A stretch of DNA of 64,000 nucleotides from JASHPR01 sp963844655 (GTDB taxonomy: Bacteria > Actinomycetota > Actinomycetes > Streptosporangiales > Streptosporangiaceae), in contig CAWJPA010000004.1 in the NCBI GenBank assembly GCA_963844655.1, positions 1,426,001-1,490,000 on the forward strand, read 5' to 3'. The translations under genes were made by a program, and so were the position numbers. Below the pieces are notes generated by a model that saw only the letters and a list, made by a program, of their open reading frames with translations, was not told the DNA's origin and did no database searches. This document shows positions 33,931 to 41,765 of the stretch, one piece after another (within the stretch, counting starts at the first letter, position 1; each line of letters opens with the position of its first letter).

Positions 33931-34656
33931 CTAGCGGCCCCGGAAAATCCGGTAGCCGCCGTCGGCGACCAGGGTCTCCCCGGTCACGAACGACGCGTCG
34001 TCCGACAGCAGGAAGCGCACCGGGCGCGCGATCTCCGCCGCGTCCGCCAGCCGGCCCAGGGCGTGCTGGGCGGCCGGGTCGAACGGCATATCGCCGCGGG
34101 CCCTGGCGGTGGCGATGAGCGGGGTGTCCACGTATCCCGGCGCGATGGCGTTGACCCGGATCCCCCTCGGCGCCCATTCCGCGGCGAGCGACCGGGCCAT
34201 GGCCGAGATCCCGGCCTTGGCCACGGCGTAGTCGATACGCTCCGGCCAGCCGAAGAACTCCGCCACGCTGGAGAACAGGACGACGCTCCCCCTGCCCGTC
34301 ATCCGGGGCGCGGCCTGCTGGCAGCAAAGGAACGAGCCGTCGAGGTGCACGGCCAGCATCCGGCTCCACTGCTCGTGGGTGAGCTCCAGCGTCGGGACCC
34401 GGTGGTGGATGCCTGCGGCGCAGACCAGGTAGCGCAGCGGCGCCAGGCCGCGGGCGTCCAGGTCGGCGAACGCGTCCCTGACCGATTCCGGGCGGCTGAC
34501 ATCCGCGGTGAGCCGCGCGGTCAGCGCGGGCTCCCCGGTCCACTGCCGATCGATGCCGATGACGTCGAGGTCGCCGTCGTCGGCGAGCAGGCCGGCGACC
34601 GCCGCGCCGATCCCGGATCCGGCGCCCGTGACCACGGCCGACGCGCGGTGGGCCAC
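33931..34656 (-). CDS. Short-chain dehydrogenase/reductase (SDR)
   Basis: This 241-residue classical SDR has TGAGSGIGAA, IGIDRQW with an acidic residue favouring NAD, VCAAGIHH in place of NNAG, the Ser of VLFSSVAEF, YAVAKAG and a C-terminal TGETLVADGG. The GTG at 34656 is preferred because GGAGG lies seven bases upstream; GTG 34662 would give a GTGA overlap with the cupin stop but a poorly spaced ribosome site. It follows the cupin gene and ends exactly at the LacI start. It probably oxidises the substrate handled by the enolase-superfamily enzyme encoded two genes downstream. Confidence 0.88.
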   Translation of the reverse strand: MAHRASAVVTGAGSGIGAAVAGLLADDGDLDVIGIDRQWTGEPALTARLTADVSRPESVRDAFADLDARGLAPLRYLVCAAGIHHRVPTLELTHEQWSRMLAVHLDGSFLCCQQAAPRMTGRGSVVLFSSVAEFFGWPERIDYAVAKAGISAMARSLAAEWAPRGIRVNAIAPGYVDTPLIATARARGDMPFDPAAQHALGRLADAAEIARPVRFLLSDDASFVTGETLVADGGYRIFRGR

Positions 34657-34658
34657 CC

Positions 34659-35069
34659 TCACTCCTCCGGCTCGTCCTGCAGCCACCGCGACTCGCTGCC
34701 GGCGGGGGCGTAGATCCAGAGCACCTGGAGCGGCTGGCCGTCGGCGGCCCGGGTGAGATGCGGGACATGCGGCGGGGTCCGGACCACGGATCCCGGCCGG
34801 ACCGTCACCTGCTCCGCTCCGATCTCGACGACGCCGGCCCCGGACAGGATGACGGCGATCTCCTCGGCCCGGTGCTCATGCCGGGGCGTGCTGGTGCCTG
34901 CCGGCAGCACGCTGACCCCGACGGCGACGTCCGTGGCGTTTCTGAGCTCGGGCGAGGCCAGGACCGCGAGAATGCGGCCGTTCACCCAGCGGCCGATCGG
35001 CGGCTCGGCGCCCGTCTCCGCGGCCAGGGCGAAGTCGGTGGCGGCGTCGTTCACGTTCGCTAGCAACAT
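34659..35069 (-). CDS. Small cupin-domain protein
   Basis: This protein of about 136 residues contains a conserved cupin barrel. The metal-binding motif is PRHEHRAEEIAVILSG (two His and Glu) followed by PGSVVRTPPHVPHL with a further His. Cupins of this size act as sugar isomerases, dioxygenases or lyases, or as sensory domains; the specific role is unknown. ATG 35069 (MLLANV) with GGGGGC upstream is preferred over ATG 35081. The gene heads the operon continuing with the SDR, LacI and the enolase-superfamily enzyme, and it lies just downstream of a LacI-type operator. Confidence 0.78.
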   Translation of the reverse strand: MLLANVNDAATDFALAAETGAEPPIGRWVNGRILAVLASPELRNATDVAVGVSVLPAGTSTPRHEHRAEEIAVILSGAGVVEIGAEQVTVRPGSVVRTPPHVPHLTRAADGQPLQVLWIYAPAGSESRWLQDEPEE

Positions 35070-35100
35070 GGCTGCCCCCATGGCGGCATCGAGACGCCCG

Positions 35101-35149
35101 CTGGAAACGATTCCAGCACAATGCATCACAACGCCGCACAAGCTGTCAA
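35101..35149 (-). promoter_or_regulatory. Cupin-operon promoter with LacI-type operator
   Basis: CTGGAAACGATTCCAG (35101-35116) is a palindrome with 6-bp arms and a CG centre, matching the general form of LacI-family sites (TGGAA-A-CG-A-TTCCA). On the minus strand TTGACA (35149-35144) lies upstream, with a weak -10 17-18 bases later (about 35125-35120). The operator therefore covers the expected transcription start and would repress the cupin-SDR-LacI-enolase operon when the LacI protein (32887) binds. No equal match was found elsewhere in the window by eye. Confidence 0.75.
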
Positions 35150-35251
35150 GAAGCCCGCCGACCCGGCTGACACGTCCCCGCGATCCGGATCCAGGCCGAC
35201 GCCCGCCGTGTGCCCGTGACGCGCGCCCGGCGGTAGCGGGCCCGCCCGCGT

Positions 35252-36013
35252 TCAGACGTGCAGCACGAGCCCGTCCTCGGCGGCCTCGAAGCCGGCCGGG
35301 ACGGGGTGGCCCAGCATGTCGGCTGACATGTGCGTGAGCACGATGCGGCGGCTGGTCAGCTCGGCGCGGTGCGCGGCCAGGTCGGCCAGCCTGAGGTGGT
35401 AGGGGACGCGCTTGTCCCGGTAGTAGGCCTCCGCGATCAGCAGGTCCGCCTGGGCCGCCACCTCGACGAGCGCGCCGGTCCAGGCGGTATCGCCGGTGTA
35501 GGCGATCACTGTGGCGCCGATCGTGAGCCGCAGCGCGAGGGCGGGCGCCCCGCTCGGGTGGTCGGCGGCCCGGGCCGCGGCGTGCGCGCCCGCGACCGCG
35601 AGGCCGGATCCGGGCGGCAGCTCGGCGGTCTCCACCGCGAACCGGCGCGCCGCGGCCCACGAGCCGGGGAACATGCACTCCATCGCCTCGCGCAGGCGCC
35701 GGGCCAGGCCCGGCGGGCCGACCACCGTCAGCGGCCGGGTCCGGCCGGTGAACTGACCGTCCAGGATCAGGAACGGAAGCCCGCCGAAGTGGTCCCCGTG
35801 CAGGTGGGACACGAATACCGCGGCGATCTCGCCCGGATCGAGCCCGCTGCGCCGCAGCGCGCTGAGCGAGGTCGCGCCGCAGTCAAGCAGCACAGGGGCC
35901 GCGCCGCCCGGGCCCCGCAGGTGGATGCAGGCCTGGTACCGGCCGCCGCTGCCGAAGGCGTCGCCAGAGCCGGCGAACGTGACGGTGACCGGCCCGGCGC
36001 CTGGGGAACCCAC
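35252..36013 (-). CDS. Metallo-beta-lactamase-fold hydrolase (RNase Z/arylsulfatase-like)
   Basis: This 253-residue MBL-fold enzyme has the zinc motif HLHGDH (residues 70-75; VSHLHGDHFGGLPF), preceded by VLLDCGATSLSAL and followed by AYTGDTAWTG and LTHMSADMLGH, which supply the remaining His and Asp ligands. It resembles RNase Z-like and other non-beta-lactam hydrolases of the superfamily that cleave phosphodiesters or esters. No exosite arm typical of true RNase Z is seen. GTG 36013 was chosen by homology. It lies 51 bases downstream of the VirD4-like gene on the same strand, with nothing linking it to the sugar genes. Confidence 0.85.
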   Translation of the reverse strand: MGSPGAGPVTVTFAGSGDAFGSGGRYQACIHLRGPGGAAPVLLDCGATSLSALRRSGLDPGEIAAVFVSHLHGDHFGGLPFLILDGQFTGRTRPLTVVGPPGLARRLREAMECMFPGSWAAARRFAVETAELPPGSGLAVAGAHAAARAADHPSGAPALALRLTIGATVIAYTGDTAWTGALVEVAAQADLLIAEAYYRDKRVPYHLRLADLAAHRAELTSRRIVLTHMSADMLGHPVPAGFEAAEDGLVLHV

Positions 36014-36064
36014 GGGACCATTCTGGCCGGGCCCGGCGTCCGGAGGATGGGATGGCGGCGGCGG

Positions 36065-38362
36065 TTAGCGGCCCTTGCGCCAGTCGAGGCGCTCGGGGGG
36101 CGGGCCGAGGTTGGGCGGCGGCTCCGCGCCGTCCGGGTCTGCGGGCGGAACGCGCTCCTGGTCCGCCGGCGGACCGTCGGAATCCGGGCGCGGGTGGGGC
36201 GGGGCGGTGCCGGGCCGCGGCGCTGTGCCTTCGCCAGGAGCCGTACCGGGCCCCGGGGGCGGGGTGCCTGCGGCGGGGCCGGGCGGCGGGGGCGGGGCGC
36301 CCGCGGCAGGGGCGGGGCCGGCCTGCGGCGGTGACCCGGCCGCGGCCGGACCGGGGGGTTCGGGCTCCGCGGTCGTGGCCGAGGCGGCCACCGCCTCGTC
36401 GAGGCCGAGCAGGGTGGAGGTCCGCAGCGCGATGATGCCGGGGTTGGCGTCCGCGAACACCACCCGGCGCCCCTCCGGCGCGGCGTAGCTGACGATCACC
36501 GCGCTGGGCGGGAGTTGCTGCAGCTCATGCGGCTCGACCAGAAGCTCACGGGACCGCTGCACGGTGCGGGCGGCCGAGGAGCTCGCGCTGGCCGCGCGGG
36601 AGGTGCTGATCCCCCAGGCCGTGCTCGAGCTGATGCCCGCGGTGATGGACCGCGAGTCCGATGTGCCCCGCGAGTAGCTGGAATCCCGGCTCGCCGACCC
36701 GGTGACCGGGGCGAACGGCGCGAACGAGCCCGGCCGGCTGCGCCCGCGCCCGCGGCTGCGGCCCCGGGTGTCGCTGACCGAGGCGGTGTCGGCCACCGAG
36801 TCGGCCGTGCCCACCGTGCTGGTGTACGAGTCGCCCGCGGTGTCGGTGAGCGACGTCCCGACGGTGTCGGTGAGCTGGCCGACCACGAACCGGTGCTCGG
36901 CGCCGATCTGCTCGCTGGCCGCCCTGGCCTCGTCGGCGTTCCCGAGCCGCATGAACGCGACCGCGGCGTTGCCCCGGCCGAGCCGCTCCTTGACCGGTGC
37001 GGGAATCGAGCGGTACCCGACCACGAGCCCGGTCCCGGAGATCTCGCAGGCCTCGATGAGCCGGTCCAGCACGTCGGCGGGGAGCTTGTCCGCGCCCACG
37101 AGGCACAGGGTCTTCTCCCACCGGCGGCCCGCGGGTGCCTGGCGCAGGGTGTGGGTGAGCGCCACGGCCAGGTAACTGGCCAGCACCCGGTTGCCCAGCG
37201 GCCCGGCCCGCCGGTCCAGCCAGGCCACCCGGAGCCGGCTCGGCGGCAGCGCGGCGGCATCCGACCCGAGCCGCTCCAGCGACCGCAGCCGGGACTCGAT
37301 GGCCCAGGCCCGCTCGATCACCACCCGGTCCGCCGCGCCGCGCCCGAACAGCGTGCTCACCCGCTCCACCTGGTCCGCGGTCAGCAGCCCGGCCCGCACG
37401 TCCTCGCGCGGGTCGCCGACCTGGCCCAGCACCCGCAGCGCGGCGGTGACCTGGGCGATGCTCGCCGCATCGCCGAGCACGCCGAGCACCCGCTCGAGGA
37501 TCGAGCTGTCGACAGGGGCCGCCCCTGGGGCGCCGCCCGGCTCGTCGCTGGCGGCCACGGTCGCGGCCAGCACGCCGGCCAGGGCCCCGGCGCCGAGGCC
37601 GGTGCCGAGATCGAGCCTGGGCAGGTCATCGGGCAGCACCCAGACCAGCGGCCGGACCCCGGACCCGTGCGCCACCGCGAGCAGGTCCCGGGCGACGGCA
37701 CCCTCGGTGAGGTCGAGCACGGTCACGTCGCCGCCCGCGCTCAGCCGCGGGGCTGCGATCATCGTGAGCAGCGCGGACCAGCCGGCCAGCGTGCCGCCGG
37801 CCACGTCCACCCGGTCGATCTCGCCCGGCAGCGACACCGCGTACCACTGCAGCTGCCGGTCGAACGCCTCACGGCGCGCCTCCCAGGCGTGCACCTGCTG
37901 GGCGTGCTGCTCCTGGCGCACCGCCAGCCGGCTCAGCTGCACGTCCCTGATCCGGCCCACCCGCTGCTGCTCCGCGGCGATCCGCTCCCGCAGCACCTGC
38001 TCGCCGTGCCGGATGCTGCGCCCGCTGGCCGCCGCGCCGGCCAGGGCCAGCACCGCGCCGGTCACGCTGAGCGGGATGTTCAGCAGGCCGGCCACCCCGA
38101 GCCCGGTCACCAGCCCGAGCAGCGCCAGCGAGCCCGCGCCGGCGAGCTTCAGCGGCCGGCTCAGCCGCCGCTCCTCGCGCCGCTGCGCCTCGACCCAGCC
38201 CTGGTTGAGCTGCGCCGGCGCGGGCGGCGCCGGGCGGCGCGGCAGCGGGCCAGGGTCGGCGTGCAGCGGAGCGTACTGCCAGCCAAGGTAGACCCGGTCG
38301 GGCCGGACCGCCGCTCGGGGCGGGGCCACGGCCGGGCGGTACCGGGGCGGCGCGGTGTTCAC
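36065..38362 (-). CDS. VirD4/TraG-like protein with degenerate ATPase motifs and low-complexity tail
   Basis: This 765-residue membrane protein has two hydrophobic segments near residues 60-115 (LGLVTGLGVAGLL; AVLALAGAA), then a charged helical region. The domain that follows has the layout of TraG/VirD4 coupling ATPases: VTVLDLTEGAVARDLL, then TLCLVGADKLPADVL at the Walker B position, and ISGTGLVVGYRSIPAPVKER resembling the TraG segment that follows. The P-loop is not recognisable (AGGTLAGWSALL at the expected place). The C-terminus has a Ser/Thr-rich stretch and a 130-residue Pro/Gly-rich tail. GTG 38362 is four bases from the upstream gene. It may be an inactive partner of that protein; the function is unknown. 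Confidence 0.7.
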   Translation of the reverse strand: MNTAPPRYRPAVAPPRAAVRPDRVYLGWQYAPLHADPGPLPRRPAPPAPAQLNQGWVEAQRREERRLSRPLKLAGAGSLALLGLVTGLGVAGLLNIPLSVTGAVLALAGAAASGRSIRHGEQVLRERIAAEQQRVGRIRDVQLSRLAVRQEQHAQQVHAWEARREAFDRQLQWYAVSLPGEIDRVDVAGGTLAGWSALLTMIAAPRLSAGGDVTVLDLTEGAVARDLLAVAHGSGVRPLVWVLPDDLPRLDLGTGLGAGALAGVLAATVAASDEPGGAPGAAPVDSSILERVLGVLGDAASIAQVTAALRVLGQVGDPREDVRAGLLTADQVERVSTLFGRGAADRVVIERAWAIESRLRSLERLGSDAAALPPSRLRVAWLDRRAGPLGNRVLASYLAVALTHTLRQAPAGRRWEKTLCLVGADKLPADVLDRLIEACEISGTGLVVGYRSIPAPVKERLGRGNAAVAFMRLGNADEARAASEQIGAEHRFVVGQLTDTVGTSLTDTAGDSYTSTVGTADSVADTASVSDTRGRSRGRGRSRPGSFAPFAPVTGSASRDSSYSRGTSDSRSITAGISSSTAWGISTSRAASASSSAARTVQRSRELLVEPHELQQLPPSAVIVSYAAPEGRRVVFADANPGIIALRTSTLLGLDEAVAASATTAEPEPPGPAAAGSPPQAGPAPAAGAPPPPPGPAAGTPPPGPGTAPGEGTAPRPGTAPPHPRPDSDGPPADQERVPPADPDGAEPPPNLGPPPERLDWRKGR

Positions 38363-38366
38363 GGGC

Positions 38367-40172
38367 TCACGCCGGCCGTCCCCCGGCCCGGGCCGGCACA
38401 TGCCTGCAGCGCGGCAGCGCGCGCTGCTGCGGGGCCCGGGCCAGCAGCGCGAACGCGCCAGTTCCGGCCGGACTGGCCAGCTGACCGCCGAACCGCTGAT
38501 CGCCATTGATCCGGTACGCCAGGTCCGCCACCGCTGCCGTACCCGCCACCATGGCGCCGTCCTGAGGCGCGGCCGGGCCAGCGAACCGGGCCGTCAGCTC
38601 CGGGTCAACCGGCCCGCGGGCGACCAGGACGTTGGCCACCGGGGCCAGGCTGTCCGCCATATCCGCCGATGCCGTGCTGAGCATCACGGCCAGGCCCGCG
38701 CCACGGCCGCGCTCGACCAGGTCGGCCAGCACCTGCTGCTCCAGGATCTCGCAGCCGTTGATCCAGGCCAGGCTGTCCCCGGGCACCGACATCCCCTGCA
38801 GCTCGGCGCAGACGGTCATCAGGTCGGCCACGGCCAGACTCGCGATCATCGTGGCCGAACGCCCGTGGATCCGGCGGTTCAGCGAGAACAGGGCGACGCC
38901 CCGCTCCCTGATGGTCTGGCCCAGGCTGATCCGCTCGGCTCCCGGCGGAGCAGGCTGCAGCCAGCGGCCCAGGGCCGACGCCCGCAGCCGGGGCAACTGG
39001 GCGACGGGCGCGGCCACGGTCGCCGGGTCCGCCTGCAGCAGGCCGGCCGAGACGGCGGCCCGGTCGGCCAGCACGTCGCGCCGCGGATGGTAGGCCGGGA
39101 TCTGCGCCGCGCGCTCGCGCAGGCCCTCCGGGGTCAGCAGGCGGAGCAGGTCGACCAGCGCGGGCGCCCGGCGATCGCCGGGCGCGGCGGCCTGAACGGC
39201 GAGCGCGTCGGTCAGGTACGCGGCACAGGACCGTCGCTGCCGGTCGCCGACGTCGCTCCAGTCCAGCATGGACATGATCATCCCGGCGGCGCGGGCCGGA
39301 TCGCCGCCGCGCACCGGCTCGTAGTAGGCCGGCCCGGTGTCACCGAAGCGCCCCAGCGGCGCGCCCGGCTCGGCGCACGCCGCGGTCACCGCTTCGGCCA
39401 GCCAGAGCGAGCCGGTCAGGTCGATGACGACCAGGGGCTTGCGGCGCCTGACGGCCGCATGAGCCATGCTGAAGCCGGTCTCGGTCAGAGCCGCCTCGGC
39501 CGACCGGTCCGCGTCAGAAGCGCCCACGGCGGGCCCGGCGCACAGCACGCCACCCTCCGCCTCCTGCCAGGAGACCGTGGCCCCGCGGCCGGTGGCCACA
39601 TCCAGGCCGAGGCAGCAGCCGTCCCTGGTGACCACGCCGCCCGAGCGCAGCGACGCGGTGGTCCAGCGCCGCCGGGCGGCGACGACCAGGCCGGGCCGGT
39701 AACCGCGCCCGTCGCGCTGGCCCTGCAGCCAGAAGACGCCCAGGACCTCGGCCGCGGCGAGGATCAGCGCGAGCGGGAACTGCTGGGGCAGCCAGTGCGT
39801 AATGCCGGCCAGGGCATCTTGCAGGTGCAGCAGATGGCCGGGGTGCCTGCCGATCCCGCCCAGGTAAGCCAGCACCTGCCGGGGGCCCGCGGTCAGGCCC
39901 GCCACGGCCCGCGCCGGGCCGATGGCCAGCGTCCAGAGCAGCCCGGCCGCGGCCGGCACCGCCAGCCACGGCAGCCGCCACCGGCTGACCCGGCCGGTCA
40001 GGTAGAACAGCACCGCGAGCAGCAGCGTCAGCTGGGCCAGGAGCAGGTGTGTCAGCAGCACCACCACGGCCAGGGCGGCCATTAACTCCAGGCTGCCCGA
40101 GCCTTCGCCGGGGGCGCCGTCGCCCGGCCGCCACGGCGTGCTCTCAGCCTGGGCTGCTGCGGGAGGAGACAT
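38367..40172 (-). CDS. VirD4/TraG-like protein with degenerate Walker motifs
   Basis: This 601-residue protein has about three hydrophobic segments near the N-terminus (LELMAALAVVVLLTHLLL; LLAVLFYLTG; LLWTLAIG), followed by a coupling-ATPase-like domain. VLCAGPAVGASDA occupies the P-loop position but lacks the GK[ST]. VVIDLTGSLWLAEAV and SLAWINGCEILEQQVL resemble the strands that carry Walker B, with the acidic residue displaced. GAGLAVMLSTASADMADSL resembles the segment after it in TraG. It is paired with the similar protein downstream (four-base gap) and a GntR regulator upstream (six-base gap). It is probably a membrane-bound pseudo-ATPase; the role is unknown. Confidence 0.72.
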   Translation of the reverse strand: MSPPAAAQAESTPWRPGDGAPGEGSGSLELMAALAVVVLLTHLLLAQLTLLLAVLFYLTGRVSRWRLPWLAVPAAAGLLWTLAIGPARAVAGLTAGPRQVLAYLGGIGRHPGHLLHLQDALAGITHWLPQQFPLALILAAAEVLGVFWLQGQRDGRGYRPGLVVAARRRWTTASLRSGGVVTRDGCCLGLDVATGRGATVSWQEAEGGVLCAGPAVGASDADRSAEAALTETGFSMAHAAVRRRKPLVVIDLTGSLWLAEAVTAACAEPGAPLGRFGDTGPAYYEPVRGGDPARAAGMIMSMLDWSDVGDRQRRSCAAYLTDALAVQAAAPGDRRAPALVDLLRLLTPEGLRERAAQIPAYHPRRDVLADRAAVSAGLLQADPATVAAPVAQLPRLRASALGRWLQPAPPGAERISLGQTIRERGVALFSLNRRIHGRSATMIASLAVADLMTVCAELQGMSVPGDSLAWINGCEILEQQVLADLVERGRGAGLAVMLSTASADMADSLAPVANVLVARGPVDPELTARFAGPAAPQDGAMVAGTAAVADLAYRINGDQRFGGQLASPAGTGAFALLARAPQQRALPRCRHVPARAGGRPA

Positions 40173-40178
40173 ACGGGG

Positions 40179-41087
40179 TCAAGGTTCCCAGCCCTCCACC
40201 ACGTGTGTCCAGGCTCCGGAGAAAGTGCCCTCGTCACCGTCTGCCAGCGGGCGCTCACCGGACACGAGCACAATCCGGAATAGGTCGGGCCGGAATACGG
40301 CGATGGTCAGCGCCACCGGCCGGCCCGCGTCGGGGTCGTCGAACCGCGCGGTGACCATGGCCGCGGGCTGCCCGGCGGACAGATGCAGGCTCCGGGCCAC
40401 GGAGGGGGGCGGCGGCTGCATCTCGATATGCACGGCGCGCGGCTCACCGACCGGCCGGAGGTCACCGCCGTCTGGGTCATCGGCGCCGGGCGGGGCCGCG
40501 ATCGGCAGCAGCGTCAGGCTGGCCAGGGCGCCGGCGTCCTGCGTGCCCACGAACGGGGCCGCCACCTCCTTGGGCAGGTAGGTGGTGCAGAACGCCGCGG
40601 GCTCACCGCCCGCTGCCCACTGCACCCGGATGACCGCGACCGGGTCGGCGGGCGGGATCTGCAGGGCCCACCCGATGTCCTCGGGAACCTGGCGCCAGGA
40701 CACCTGCCGGCTCCGGCAGGTGAGGTACCCGCCCATCGGGTCCACGTGCGAGGTCAGCCCGGGCAGGCCCTCGATCGGGATCAGGTACTCGGCCGGGCTG
40801 ACCCGGTACAGCTGCCCGTCGGCCAGGCGGCGGATGAGGTGCCGGGTGGCCAGCTCGGTGACCGCGGCGTCGATCTCCGCGGTGGTGACGTTGTAGCGGC
40901 GCGCGAGAGTGGTGTGCCGCGGCAGCCGCCAGCCCGGCTCGTGATGCACCAGCGCCGCGGCGATCCGGTCGGCGAGCACCCCGACTCCGGACCGGGGTGC
41001 CTCGCGCGGCGAGGCATCTGGCCGGTCCTGGCCTGGCCCGGCGTGACCCAGGCCGTCCCAGTCCGGGCCGACGTTACCGGTGGCCAT
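40179..41087 (-). CDS. GntR family-like regulator with UTRA-like C-terminal domain
   Basis: This regulator of about 302 residues has a winged helix of the GntR type (about residues 35-90: VLADRIAAALVHHEPGWRLP, TLARRYNVTTAEIDAAVTEL, then LIRRLADGQLYRV). A UTRA-like ligand domain follows (WALQIPPADPVAVIRVQW; CTTYLPKEVAAP; MVTARFDDP). ATG 41087 was chosen; starts up to GTG 41162 remain open. It is the first gene of the leftward trio with the two VirD4-like proteins and probably autoregulates them. An imperfect palindrome at 41315-41335 lies upstream. Confidence 0.8.
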   Translation of the reverse strand: MATGNVGPDWDGLGHAGPGQDRPDASPREAPRSGVGVLADRIAAALVHHEPGWRLPRHTTLARRYNVTTAEIDAAVTELATRHLIRRLADGQLYRVSPAEYLIPIEGLPGLTSHVDPMGGYLTCRSRQVSWRQVPEDIGWALQIPPADPVAVIRVQWAAGGEPAAFCTTYLPKEVAAPFVGTQDAGALASLTLLPIAAPPGADDPDGGDLRPVGEPRAVHIEMQPPPPSVARSLHLSAGQPAAMVTARFDDPDAGRPVALTIAVFRPDLFRIVLVSGERPLADGDEGTFSGAWTHVVEGWEP

Positions 41088-41314
41088 GAGGCCCCGCGCG
41101 GATGCCGACCTGCTTCCCCCCTCCTGAACCGGTTCCTCGCTGGCGCCGGCCACGCCCGTCACTCCGCATAACGCCGGGAGATCGAGGTGACCGGAAGCCC
41201 GGTCCTCGCGGCAAACCCCGCCGGATCAGCCTCGATCGACATATGCAGCCATGCCCCCAAGAGTCGTAAGTGCCGACCGTGTAACAACGGCCAGCACTAG
41301 TTCTAGGAGGCAAA

Positions 41315-41335
41315 GTTGTCCAGCAGTTGAACAAC
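41315..41335. promoter_or_regulatory. Imperfect palindrome upstream of GntR gene
   Basis: GTTGTCCA (41315-41322), five bases GCAGT, then TGAACAAC (41328-41335) give an inverted repeat matching at seven of eight positions. It lies 228 bases before the GntR start. GntR-type proteins bind such palindromes; autoregulation is inferred only. Confidence 0.45.
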
Positions 41336-41392
41336 AGGTAGTGAAACAGGCGACGAAAACATGGCATGTAGGGGAACAGACCGGCCAGGAAC

Positions 41393-41432
41393 GGGGACGG
41401 ACCGCAGCAGATGTTCGCTGCGGTCCGTCCCC
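41393..41432 (-). terminator. 16-bp perfect stem-loop after the sseC operon
   Basis: GGGGACGGACCGCAGC (41393-41408) and GCTGCGGTCCGTCCCC (41417-41432) form a 16-bp perfect stem with an eight-base loop. It starts 21 bases downstream of the DUF1416 stop on the minus strand. No U-tract follows, as in many actinobacterial terminators. It ends the DUF4395-cysA2-sseC operon. Confidence 0.85.
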
Positions 41433-41453
41433 CCTGCGGAACTCGGCTGGGCC

Positions 41454-41765
41454 CTAGACCGCCACCTCGAGCTCGGTGACGTGGCCGATGTCGGCGGAGA
41501 CCGTGCGCTCGGCCCGGACGTTCCCTGGCGCGAGCACGCGCAGCGTCCAGGAACCGGGCGCCGCGAAGAACCGGAACCCGCCGTCCTCGCCGAGCGGCAC
41601 CTCGGCCACGAAGTCGCCGCTGGTGTTGAGCAGCCGGGCGTAGCCGACCGGCACCGCGGCGCCGTTCTGCGTGACCCGGCCCTGCACCACGGCCTGGCTG
41701 CCAGCGTCCTTGGCCGCGCTCACCGGGGCCCCGCCGGCCGGGGCCCCGCACCCATCAGCGCTCAC
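41454..41765 (-). CDS. sseC: DUF1416 protein (SseC)
   Basis: This 103-residue DUF1416 protein, called SseC in mycobacteria, regularly follows the thiosulfate sulfurtransferase gene (as in Rv0814c and Rv3118). The sequence has a Ser/Ala/Gly-rich N-terminus, then a carboxypeptidase-regulatory-like beta-sandwich (VVQGRVTQNGAAVPVGYARLL; GGFRFFAAPGSWTLRVLAPG). The function is unknown; a role in sulfur transfer is inferred from the neighbour. GTG 41765 overlaps the stop of the sulfurtransferase gene (GTGA), and the gene ends before the 16-bp hairpin. Confidence 0.9.
   Translation of the reverse strand: MSADGCGAPAGGAPVSAAKDAGSQAVVQGRVTQNGAAVPVGYARLLNTSGDFVAEVPLGEDGGFRFFAAPGSWTLRVLAPGNVRAERTVSADIGHVTELEVAV

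Larger units (their letters stand above)
41088..41453. other. Intergenic region upstream of the GntR operon and downstream of the sseC operon
   Basis: This 366-base non-coding region sits between two leftward operons. It contains a palindrome-like element at 41315-41335 and a strong hairpin at 41393-41432, described separately. The stretch 41240-41340 is relatively AT-rich and likely contains the GntR operon promoter, but no -35/-10 pair could be chosen with confidence. No coding sequence is seen. Confidence 0.6.

Noticed and set aside
36515..38509. 664-codon + strand frame opposite the VirD4-like gene
   Set aside because: It mirrors the coding strand's composition and shows no motif; the minus-strand protein has a consistent domain layout.
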